Shown here: piece by piece, positions 1 to 5,175 of the stretch
Numbering within the stretch: the first letter of the stretch is position 1
How the letters are laid out: each line of letters opens with the position of its first letter
Assembly: GCA_021817875.1 (NCBI GenBank)
Contig: JAKAFQ010000208.1
Span: 1 to 7,212, forward strand
From: Pseudomonadota bacterium
GTDB lineage: Bacteria > Pseudomonadota > Gammaproteobacteria > Steroidobacterales > Steroidobacteraceae
DNA length: 7,212 nucleotides
Direction of reading: 5' to 3'
Translations under genes and position numbers: made by a program
The notes under the pieces: generated by a model
The model's database searches: none
What the model saw: only the letters and a program-made list of their open reading frames with translations
What the model was told of the DNA's origin: nothing

Positions 1-149
1 GGCTGCCGTTCACGGCCGAGGAGTTCCTGCTGTCGTTCTCGCAGCCGAACTTCTATTTCCACGCCGCCACCGCCTACGACATCCTGCGCTGGAAGGGCCT
101 GCCCGTCGGCAAGCGGGATTTCATGGGCGCGATGCGCCTGAAGGCCTAG
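1..149 (+). CDS. DUF1993 family protein, C-terminal end (partial)
   Basis: This is the last 48 codons of a gene that begins left of the window. The reading frame starts at base 3 and ends with TAG at 147-149. The segment reads LPFTAEEFLLSF, then QPNFYFHAATAYDILR and GLPVGKRDFMGAM. The PNFYFH...TAYDILR...G...GKRDF signature is what I know from the C-terminus of DUF1993 proteins, a family of about 170 residues predicted to be small soluble helical bundles related to DinB-like folds. The function is unknown, and the start, promoter and upstream partners cannot be seen. It ends about 690 bases before the next credible gene on this strand, so it is probably the last gene of its transcript. Confidence 0.85.
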   Translation, partial: LPFTAEEFLLSFSQPNFYFHAATAYDILRWKGLPVGKRDFMGAMRLKA

Positions 150-212
150 CCCCCGCGCCGTCGGGCGCGCCCATCCGGCCGCGCAGGACGGTCTCCCCTC
201 CCGGCCATCGGC

Positions 213-274
213 CGCGCCGGCGTACGCCGGCGCGCCCCCCCCCGCTCAACGCGGCCTGCCCGCCCCCGGCGGGC
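213..274 (+). terminator. Possible terminator hairpins after the DUF1993 gene
   Basis: Bases 213-234 form a perfect 22-bp palindrome centred on TA at 223/224, followed at once by nine C (235-243). A second perfect hairpin follows, with arms 258-264 (GCCCGCC) and 268-274 and a three-base loop. They lie 64 and 109 bases after the DUF1993 stop. There is no T-run, so a classical intrinsic terminator is not shown. Strong GC hairpins after a gene may still end or protect the transcript. GC-rich sequence makes such palindromes more likely by chance. Confidence 0.3.
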
Positions 275-413
275 GACGGAGCGGCCCGCCGCAGTTCGCG
301 CCGGCTCGCCGCGCACATCCCATCCCAATCGGTCAGCACCGCCGTGAGAGCGGCGCCGTCGAGGGGCGGCATGCCCGCGGTGCGATCGACGCCGGGGTGG
401 CGACGCGCCGCGC

Positions 414-489
414 GTGATCACTGTCGCGGTGCGTGATCGCTGTCGCGGTGCGTGATCGCTGTCGCGGCGTGTGATCACTGTCGCGGTGC
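414..489. repeat. Tandem repeat, four copies of a 19-bp unit
   Basis: Four head-to-tail copies lie at 414-432, 433-451, 452-470 and 471-489. Units 1 and 4 are identical, GTGATCACTGTCGCGGTGC. Units 2 and 3 carry GTGATCGC in place of GTGATCAC, and unit 3 also ends CGT instead of TGC. Each unit holds one GATC, and the outer two hold the 8-bp palindrome GTGATCAC. A degenerate partial match (CGCGGTGCGATCG) lies just before, at 376-388. The array could be an iteron-like protein binding site or a neutral short tandem repeat. It encodes nothing recognisable in any frame. Confidence 0.9.
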
Positions 490-593
490 GGCGCTCAAAC
501 CAACACGTGCGTCGCCGCGTCGCGGGCGGTATGTCGACTGCGGCCGGCCGCATCGTCAACATGCGCGGCCGATGAATCTCGCAACGGCCTCGC

Positions 594-635
594 GAATTCT
601 CGCGCGCCCATCGCGAGAATTCTCAACATTGAGAA
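594..635. promoter_or_regulatory. Overlapping inverted repeats (operator or switchable RNA)
   Basis: Two perfect inverted repeats share bases. The first has 11-bp arms, GAATTCTCGCG at 594-604 and its complement at 612-622, with a 7-base loop. The second has 7-bp arms, TTCTCAA at 620-626 and TTGAGAA at 629-635, with a 2-base spacer. The 10-bp palindrome GAGAATTCTC at 615-624 bridges them. The 16-bp TTCTCAA-CA-TTGAGAA element has the size and symmetry of a dimeric repressor or activator site. In RNA the two stems could not form together. I do not recognise it as the site of a named regulator. Confidence 0.5.
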
Positions 636-679
636 ACTTCCGCGAAACATCGGCGGGCGATGCGACGGCACATCTCGTG

Positions 680-825
680 TTGATTTCTCGAATTTCTCTC
701 GAACATTCGGTTAACCGACATCTGACAGGTCGCGAATAAGGATTCATGCGTATCGACCCGTGTGGCTGCAGGACCGATATTGATGCCGTGAGCGAACGCG
801 AAAGTAATTCTTGATTTCTCAACAT
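680..825 (+). promoter_or_regulatory. Recurring TTGATTTCTC motifs and a TCGGTTAACCGA palindrome
   Basis: TTGATTTCTC occurs twice, at 680-689 and 811-820, each followed by a purine and A. A third related TTCTC is at 694-698. TTCTCAACAT at 816-825 repeats the ten bases at 620-629. A perfect 12-bp palindrome, TCGGTTAACCGA, sits at 707-718. The TTGAT start recalls FNR/Crp-type half-sites, but the partner ATCAA at the proper spacing is absent, so I do not call an FNR box. The elements probably serve control of the cytochrome genes downstream. Confidence 0.4.
780..810 (+). promoter_or_regulatory. Weak sigma70-like promoter before the cytochrome genes
   Basis: TTGATG (780-785) and TAATTC (805-810) could serve as -35 and -10 boxes, with a long 19-base spacer. 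Transcription would start near 816-818, giving a leader of about 20 bases to the ATG at 839. That start point would place the TTGATTTCTC copy at 811-820 across the start of transcription, a position suited to repression. The match is weak, and other promoters in this AT-richer block are possible. Confidence 0.25.
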
Positions 826-838
826 GGGTGGTATTGCC

Positions 839-1264
839 ATGTTTCACAACAAAGCGATTGCCGTGATGTCCCTGTCCGCCGCGGCGCTGCTGTGCGGCTG
901 TGGTTCGAACGTAGTGAGTTTCCGCAAGGACGTTCATCCGATACTCGAGCATAATTGCGCGGTGTGCCATACGCCGGGCGGCATCGGTTACAAGATGAGC
1001 GGATTCGACGTCGAGAGCTACGCGACGGTCATGAAGGGAAGCAAGTACGGTCCGATGGTGATTCCGGGATCGAGCCAGCAGAGCAACCTGCTGTGGCTGC
1101 TGCACCATGGCGCCCACCCGTCGATCAACATGCCGAAGATCTGCGAGCAGCTGGAGCAGTCGGACGGCAAATGCGCGGTGCCGTCGCACTACGCGCGCGA
1201 GCTGCCGCAGCAGCAGGTGGAGCTGATCACCCGCTGGGTCGATCAGGGCGCGCGGGACAATTGA
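839..1264 (+). CDS. Monohaem c-type cytochrome, PSCyt1-like, probable lipoprotein
   Basis: The product is a 141-residue exported cytochrome c. The N-terminus has a short charged start, a hydrophobic stretch (residues 6-18) and LCGC ending at Cys21, an acceptable lipobox, so the protein is probably lipid-anchored facing the periplasm. The single haem site CAVCH is at residues 40-44. It is followed by IPGSS (75-79), NMP with the likely axial Met98, and a C-terminal LITRWVDQGA helix. The order FxxDVxPIL..C..CH...PG....MP...W...GA matches the cytochrome-c-like PSCyt1 family. Cys102 and Cys112, outside the haem motif, could form a disulphide. I chose ATG 839 because GGGTGG (826-831) is well placed before it and it gives a cleaner signal peptide. 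An in-frame ATG at 824 has no ribosome site and lies inside the repeated TTCTCAACAT motif. The gene is first in a probable three-gene redox operon. The electron partner is unknown. Confidence 0.85.
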   Translation: MFHNKAIAVMSLSAAALLCGCGSNVVSFRKDVHPILEHNCAVCHTPGGIGYKMSGFDVESYATVMKGSKYGPMVIPGSSQQSNLLWLLHHGAHPSINMPKICEQLEQSDGKCAVPSHYARELPQQQVELITRWVDQGARDN

Positions 1265-1293
1265 CGGCGCGCCGCGCTGTGCTTGAGTTGTGG

Positions 1294-1314
1294 GCCGCTC
1301 CGGCGCGGAGCGGC
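1294..1314 (+). other. Hairpin between the two cytochrome genes
   Basis: Arms GCCGCTCCG (1294-1302) and CGGAGCGGC (1306-1314) form a perfect 9-bp stem with a 3-base loop in the 74-base gap between the cytochrome genes. No T-run follows; the next bases are TGAAACGAGGAG, which leads into the ribosome site of the second gene. It more likely protects or processes the message, or lowers downstream expression, than fully ends transcription. Confidence 0.45.
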
Positions 1315-1338
1315 TGAAACGAGGAGCCTGAAAAAGTC

Positions 1339-1710
1339 ATGAGCAAACGTACCGCGATGTTCTCCATCGCCCTGGTCGGCGCGGTGACGGCCGCCGTTCT
1401 GGTGACCGCGCTGGCGGCGGCGCCGCAGGGAGGCCCGCGGCCGAACCCCACGGCCGGGAAGTCCGAAGCGGCGCTGTGCGCCGCCTGCCACGGCGCCGAA
1501 GGCATGTCGGTCGCCACCAACGTGCCGAATCTCGCCGGGCAGCACTACGAGTACCTCATGGAGCAGCTCATCGCCTACAAGGAAGGCACGCGCAAGAACG
1601 GCGTGATGAACGAGCTCATCCGCCCGATGACTCTCGAGCAGCTGCGCAACATCGCGGCGTACTTCTCGACGGTGCCGCTCAGCGTCGAGAGCGGCAAGCC
1701 GGCGCATTAG
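1339..1710 (+). CDS. Periplasmic monohaem cytochrome c, c553/c4-like
   Basis: The product is 123 residues and is a class I cytochrome c. A basic start (SKR) and a hydrophobic segment (residues 7-25) end in ALAAA before PQ, a typical signal-peptidase I site near residues 26-28, leaving a mature protein of about 95 residues. The haem motif CAACH is at 47-51, followed by GAEG, then PNLAGQ (63-68), YLMEQLIAYKEGTR (72-85) and LRNIAAYFS at the end. This is the order seen in single-domain c553 and in each half of cytochrome c4. Met90 is the likely sixth ligand; Met97 is an alternative. GAGGAG at 1321-1326 lies 12 bases before the ATG, slightly far. The role is probably soluble electron shuttling between the neighbouring lipoprotein cytochrome and a membrane enzyme. 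That role is inferred from context; the family call is firm. Confidence 0.9.
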   Translation: MSKRTAMFSIALVGAVTAAVLVTALAAAPQGGPRPNPTAGKSEAALCAACHGAEGMSVATNVPNLAGQHYEYLMEQLIAYKEGTRKNGVMNELIRPMTLEQLRNIAAYFSTVPLSVESGKPAH

Positions 1711-1761
1711 CGCCGCGGACGGCCGCCGCCCGATTCAACACCTCATTCAGGAGAACCGACC

Positions 1762-2274
1762 GTGAAACCGTTATCGCAACTGCCCGTCGAAATGAAGGCG
1801 CTGGTGACCGCGACGTTGCTCTTTCTCGGACTGGCCGTGCTGATGGCGCTGTCCTACCTCGATCTGAGCCACATCGGCAGCAGCGGCAGCGCGCTGCTCA
1901 GCGTCAAGGACATCGCCGCCACCTATTACGGTCCGGGTGTCGGCTACGTGACGCTGATGTCGCTCGCGCACATCCACATGATGGGCCTGTCGGTGGTGTT
2001 CTTCATGGTGGGCTTCATCTTCGTGCACTCGAGCTTTCCGACGCCCTGGAAGGTCGGCCTGTCGGTGCTGCCGTTCTGCGCCTTCCTGGTCGATGTGTCC
2101 GGATGGTTCCTCACCAAGCTCAACGAGGACTGGGTGTACCTGGTGCTCTTCGGCGGCGGGCTGTTCGTGACCGCCGTGGCGGCCATGATCCTGCTCAGCC
2201 TGTATGAGATCTGGCTGCGGCCCGCGCCGCAGCGGCTGAGCGTGTCCGGCGCGGAGCGGCAGACCGTGGCCTGA
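1762..2274 (+). CDS. Uncharacterised four-helix membrane protein with helix histidines
   Basis: The product is 170 residues starting at GTG, with AGGAG at 1749-1753 eight bases upstream. Four hydrophobic helices are visible at about residues 13-33, 61-88, 97-118 and 123-147. Between helices 1 and 2 is a loop with SVKDIAATYYGPGVGY. Helix 2 begins with SLAHIHMMG (His70, His72) and ends at His89; His37 is in the loop. Histidines at both ends of one helix are the kind of arrangement that can ligate haem b or a metal, but this is inference. I have seen similar short proteins beside cytochrome c genes but know no tested function. It follows the second cytochrome by 51 bases and is probably its co-transcribed membrane partner or anchor. 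The tail after residue 150 is hydrophilic. Confidence is high that the gene is real and low on role. Confidence 0.8.
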   Translation: MKPLSQLPVEMKALVTATLLFLGLAVLMALSYLDLSHIGSSGSALLSVKDIAATYYGPGVGYVTLMSLAHIHMMGLSVVFFMVGFIFVHSSFPTPWKVGLSVLPFCAFLVDVSGWFLTKLNEDWVYLVLFGGGLFVTAVAAMILLSLYEIWLRPAPQRLSVSGAERQTVA

Positions 2275-2302
2275 GGCGCGCAGCCCAGGCGACAGAACCC
2301 GG

Positions 2303-2363
2303 CGCCCCGGGGGCAGCGATTGCCTCCGGGGCGTGCGCGTGTCCGGCGCCCGAGAGGCGCCGG
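2303..2363 (+). terminator. Two GC-rich hairpins between the cytochrome module and zwf
   Basis: Hairpin one has 13-base arms at 2303-2315 and 2321-2333 with loop GCGAT; all pairs are Watson-Crick except one G-U. Hairpin two has perfect 8-bp arms CCGGCGCC (2343-2350) and GGCGCCGG (2356-2363) with loop CGAGA. They begin 28 bases after the membrane-protein stop. Neither is followed by a T-run, so intrinsic termination is plausible but not shown. Alternatively they sit in the leader of zwf. Confidence 0.4.
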
Positions 2364-2414
2364 CGATGGATTCGCGGTCGCGGGGCCGGTATCGTTCGGC
2401 TCCCGAGTCGCCGG

Positions 2415-3902
2415 ATGAGAGCATCCCGAGGTCAGCGCGTGGCGAGAGTACCCGTCGGAGTCGGTCCGAGAAATCCCCAGGTCGTGGTCCTGGTGGGCGC
2501 CACGGGCGATCTCGCCCGGCGAAAGCTCCTGCCCGGGCTGTTTCACCTGATCGGCGCGGGGTTCATCCCGAGTTGCCGCATCATCGGGGTCTCGCTCGAG
2601 GACATCGATGCGCCGGCCTACCGCAGGCTCGCCCGCAGCGCCATCGAGGAGTTCTCGGCGCCCAAGCCGCTCGATGCGCAGTGGGCGTCGTTTGCGAACC
2701 TGCTCGACTACGTGCCGCTCGGGGCGGGTGTCGGGCCCCTGAAGGCCGCGGTCGAGGCGGCGGAAAAGGCGCTCGATGCCGAGTGCGAGCGGCTGCACTA
2801 CCTCAGCGTGCCGCCGAGCGCGGCGCTCTCGAGCGTGCGCATGCTCGGCGAGGCGGGCCTCGCGCCTCGCTCGCGCATCATCATGGAGAAGCCCTTCGGC
2901 ACCGACCTCGCGAGCGCCCGCTCGCTCAACGCCGATCTGCACACGGTGTTCCCCGAGCCGCACATCTTCCGGATCGACCATTTCCTCGGCAAGGAGCCGG
3001 CGCAGAACATCCTCGCCTTCCGCTTCGCCAACGGCCTGTTCGAGCCGATCTGGAACCGCAATTTCATCGATCACGTGCAGATCGACGTGCCCGAGACCCT
3101 GGGACTGGAAAAGCGCACCGGCTTCTACGACTCGATCGGCGCGTTCCGCGACATGGTGGTGACGCACCTGTTCCAGATCCTGGCGTTCGTCGCGATGGAG
3201 CCGCCGACCGAGCTCGAGCCGACCTCGATCAGCGAAGAGAAGAACAAGGTCTTCAGGAGCCTGCTGCCGATCCGGCCGGCCGACGTGGTGCGCGGGCAGT
3301 TCGCCGGCTATCGCGCCGAGCCGGGCGTGAGCCCGCAGTCCGATACCGAGACCTTCATCGCGCTGAAGTGCGTCATCGACAACTGGCGCTGGGCCGGCGT
3401 GCCGTTCTACCTGCGCACCGGCAAGCGCCTCGCCGAAGGCAAGCGGCTCATCTCCATCGCCTTCCGCGAGCCGCCGCGGAGCATGTTCCCGTCGGACTCC
3501 GGGGTGGGCGCGCAGGGCCCGGACCATCTGACCTTCGACCTCGCCGATGTGTCGCGGCTGTCGCTCTCCTTCTACGGCAAGCGTCCCGGGCCGGGCATGC
3601 GGCTCGACAAGCTCAGCATGCAGTTCGCGATGCACGACACCAGCTTTGCCGGGGAGGTGCTCGAGGCGTACGAGCGGCTGATCCTCGATGCCATGCGAGG
3701 TGACCGCACGCTGTTCACGACGGCCGAGGGCATCGAGCGGCTGTGGGAAGTCTCCGAGCCGCTGCTGCGCGCGCCGCCGCCGGTGCGGCTGTATGCGCCG
3801 GGGTCGTGGGGGCCGAATTCCATGCACCAGCTCATCGCGCCGCACGTGTGGCGGCTGCCCTTCGAGCGCGACTGGCGCGATCCGAACGTCAGCGGCGCCT
3901 GA
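2415..3902 (+). CDS. zwf: Glucose-6-phosphate 1-dehydrogenase
   Basis: This cytoplasmic enzyme oxidises glucose-6-phosphate to 6-phosphogluconolactone with NADP+ (or NAD+), feeding the oxidative pentose phosphate and Entner-Doudoroff pathways. The 495-residue length is normal. The Rossmann dinucleotide motif GATGDLARRK is at residues 28-37, EKPFG at 158-162, and the family signature RIDHFLGKE at 186-194 (substrate-binding His189 and Lys193). The catalytic base is His251 in RDMVVTH. FYLRTGKRL (331-339), the YERLILDAMRGD stretch (419-430) and SWGP (464-467) complete the C-terminal domain. All key residues are present, so the enzyme should be active. ATG 2415 has no convincing ribosome site; an in-frame GTG at 2439, with GAGGT at 2428-2432, would give a 487-residue protein and may be the true start. 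No pgl, edd, eda or gnd lies beside it, unlike many zwf clusters. Confidence 0.96.
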   Translation: MRASRGQRVARVPVGVGPRNPQVVVLVGATGDLARRKLLPGLFHLIGAGFIPSCRIIGVSLEDIDAPAYRRLARSAIEEFSAPKPLDAQWASFANLLDYVPLGAGVGPLKAAVEAAEKALDAECERLHYLSVPPSAALSSVRMLGEAGLAPRSRIIMEKPFGTDLASARSLNADLHTVFPEPHIFRIDHFLGKEPAQNILAFRFANGLFEPIWNRNFIDHVQIDVPETLGLEKRTGFYDSIGAFRDMVVTHLFQILAFVAMEPPTELEPTSISEEKNKVFRSLLPIRPADVVRGQFAGYRAEPGVSPQSDTETFIALKCVIDNWRWAGVPFYLRTGKRLAEGKRLISIAFREPPRSMFPSDSGVGAQGPDHLTFDLADVSRLSLSFYGKRPGPGMRLDKLSMQFAMHDTSFAGEVLEAYERLILDAMRGDRTLFTTAEGIERLWEVSEPLLRAPPPVRLYAPGSWGPNSMHQLIAPHVWRLPFERDWRDPNVSGA

Positions 3903-3985
3903 GCCAGGGAACTTCAGGCCACCTCCGCCGGCCCAAGGGACGGCAGGGGTTGCTTTTCGCTGTCGCGCCCCCACCACACATGCCT

Positions 3986-3991
3986 TAGAAT
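3986..3991 (+). promoter_or_regulatory. Possible -10 box for the Bax-inhibitor-like gene
   Basis: TAGAAT (3986-3991), inside CCTTAGAATAGG, matches five of six bases of the sigma70 -10 consensus and lies 27 bases before the ATG at 4019. No good -35 is found at 16-18 bases: TTGCTT at 3950-3955 is about 30 bases away and TGTCGC at 3961-3966 is a poor match. The 116-base gap after zwf shows no clear terminator. Confidence 0.35.
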
Positions 3992-4018
3992 AGGTTTCCC
4001 CGGTACTGGAGATCACAG

Positions 4019-4774
4019 ATGCCTTTGCCTTCGCAGCCCCGTCGATCCGGCAACCCCACGCTCAACGCCTTTGCGCGCGCGCCGCGCGTCGGATTCGGTG
4101 GCGAGGCCATGACGATGCAGGGGGCCGTCAACAAGAGCTTCCTGCTGCTCGTGGTGCTCATGGTGTGCGCATTGTGGCCGTGGTCGCAGGCGGCGGCCGG
4201 CAATCTGCAGGCGGTCGGGGCCGAGATGATGCTCGGCCTGATCGGCGGCTTGGTGCTGGCCCTGATCGTCAGCTTCAAGCCCACCACCGCGCCGTACCTG
4301 TCCGTGCCCTATGCGGCCCTCGAGGGACTGGTGCTCGGCGGGATCTCGGCGCAGTTCAACATGACCTACCCGGGGATCGCCATCCGGGCGGTGGGGGCCA
4401 CGTTTGCCGTCACGGTGATCATGCTGATGCTGTACCGGATGCGCATCATCCGGGTCACCGACCGCTTCCGCGCCATGGTGATCGGCGCCACGGGCGGTAT
4501 CTTCCTGCTCTACCTCGCCACGTGGATTCTCGGGTTCTTCCATGTGGCGGTACCGTTCATCAATGCGGCCACGCCGCTCGGCATCGGTTTCTCGGTGCTG
4601 GTGGTCGGCATAGCGGCCTTCAACCTGGCGCTCGACTTCGACATGATCGAGCGGGGCGCCGCGGCCGGGGCCCCGAAGTACATGGAGTGGTACGGCGCCT
4701 TCGCCCTGATGGTGACGCTGGTGTGGATGTACCTCGAGATGCTGCGGCTGCTGACCAAGATCCAGCGCAGTTGA
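4019..4774 (+). CDS. Bax inhibitor-1/YccA family membrane protein
   Basis: The product is 251 residues. The first 35 are polar and include SGNPTLNAFAR and MTMQGAVNK, the N-terminal pattern of the bacterial BaxI_1 subgroup (PF12811 type). Seven hydrophobic helices follow at about 39-56, 66-86, 93-113, 122-139, 152-172, 184-205 and 224-246. The conserved end has LDFDMIERG (205-213) and PKYMEWYGAFALMVTLVW. Asp206 and Asp208 fall near where the YetJ-type relatives have their pH-sensing aspartates. Characterised family members are pH-gated calcium leak channels or partners of membrane proteases such as FtsH; the exact role here is unknown. GGAG at 4008-4011 sets the ATG. The stop overlaps the start of the yheU-like gene, so the two are probably co-translated. 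Confidence 0.93.
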   Translation: MPLPSQPRRSGNPTLNAFARAPRVGFGGEAMTMQGAVNKSFLLLVVLMVCALWPWSQAAAGNLQAVGAEMMLGLIGGLVLALIVSFKPTTAPYLSVPYAALEGLVLGGISAQFNMTYPGIAIRAVGATFAVTVIMLMLYRMRIIRVTDRFRAMVIGATGGIFLLYLATWILGFFHVAVPFINAATPLGIGFSVLVVGIAAFNLALDFDMIERGAAAGAPKYMEWYGAFALMVTLVWMYLEMLRLLTKIQRS

Positions 4775-5010
4775 TCGACGGGCCGATCGAGATCCCCTGC
4801 GCGGAGCTGTCCGTGCAGGCACTGCGCGGGGTGATCGAGTCGTTCGTGCTGCGCGAGGGGACCGACTACGGCGAGCGGGAGTACTCGCTCGAGGAGAAGG
4901 TCGCGCAGGTGCGTGCCCAGATCGAGCGAGGCCTGGCGCGCATCCTGTTCGACCCGCAGACGAGCACGGTGACCCTCGAGGTGATCAGCGGCGGCTCGGC
5001 CTCGAAGTGA
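4771..5010 (+). CDS. yheU: YheU family protein (UPF0270), TTG start
   Basis: The product is 79 residues. The core from residue 7 reads IEIPCAELSVQALRGVIES, then FVLREGTDYGEREYSLEEKV, QVRAQIERGLARILFD, and ends in a short extension. REGTDYG..E.SLE.KV.QV..Q...G.A.I.FD is the signature of YheU/UPF0270, small cytoplasmic proteins of about 70-75 residues found mainly in Gammaproteobacteria and of unknown function. The only sensible start is TTG at 4771-4773, which overlaps the upstream TGA (4772-4774). No ribosome site precedes it, so translation is probably coupled to the Bax-inhibitor gene. The next in-frame option, GTG at 4813, would cut off the conserved N-terminus. The frame also stays open far upstream inside the preceding gene, which could lead automatic callers to misplace or miss it. 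Confidence 0.88.
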   Translation: MIDGPIEIPCAELSVQALRGVIESFVLREGTDYGEREYSLEEKVAQVRAQIERGLARILFDPQTSTVTLEVISGGSASK

Positions 5011-5093
5011 TCCCGGCGGCCGCGCCCGCCCGTTCCGCAAGCGCAACCGTCCCGGAGTCATCCCGCAGCGCGGTGAACGCTTCCCTCGGAGCT

Positions 5094-5120
5094 TGCGCAG
5101 AGACGTCCTGTCTCTGCGCA
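5094..5120. terminator. Hairpin between convergent genes, possible two-way terminator
   Basis: Perfect 11-bp arms TGCGCAGAGAC (5094-5104) and GTCTCTGCGCA (5110-5120) flank a 5-base loop. The hairpin lies in the 165-base gap between the ends of the yheU-like gene and the minus-strand hydrolase gene, 83 and 55 bases from their stops. That is the expected place for a bidirectional terminator. There is no T-run on either strand, so efficiency is uncertain. Confidence 0.5.
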
Positions 5121-5175
5121 CCCGGGAACGGCCCTGGGGCCTGATGTCTGCGCCGCGGCTGCGCGAGGGCGCGGC

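Larger units (their letters stand above)
150..838. other. Long intergenic region, no credible gene
   Basis: No reading frame here resembles a protein family. The open frames on both strands have arginine- and alanine-rich composition typical of out-of-frame GC-rich DNA. The left half is very GC-rich and holds palindromes and a tandem repeat. From about 590 onward the base composition drops (hand count about 47% G+C at 661-720 and 45% at 781-840). Inverted repeats and TTCTC motifs cluster in that part, which fits a regulatory region for the cytochrome genes that follow. Confidence 0.7.

Noticed and set aside
414..489. CRISPR array
   Set aside because: The 19-bp units are directly abutting, with no unique spacers and no cas genes.
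664..684. Sigma54 promoter at CGGCACATCTCGTGTTG
   Set aside because: The GG of the -24 element is there, but the required GC at the -12 spacing is missing.
680..693. FNR/DNR-type box at TTGATTTCTCGAAT
   Set aside because: The left half TTGAT is present, but the right half ATCAA at four-base spacing is not.
623..1189. A 188-codon minus-strand frame across the regulatory region and first cytochrome
   Set aside because: It is antisense to a clear cytochrome c and its sequence resembles no family.
2333..3703. A 456-codon plus-strand frame overlapping zwf
   Set aside because: It is very rich in Arg, Ala and Gly and out of frame with zwf, whose motifs are complete. It is a composition shadow.
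1944..4016. A 690-codon open frame on the minus strand across zwf and the membrane-protein gene
   Set aside because: It is antisense to two clear genes, is rich in Arg, His, Glu and Ala, and matches no family. Long antisense frames are common opposite GC-rich genes because of third-position bias.
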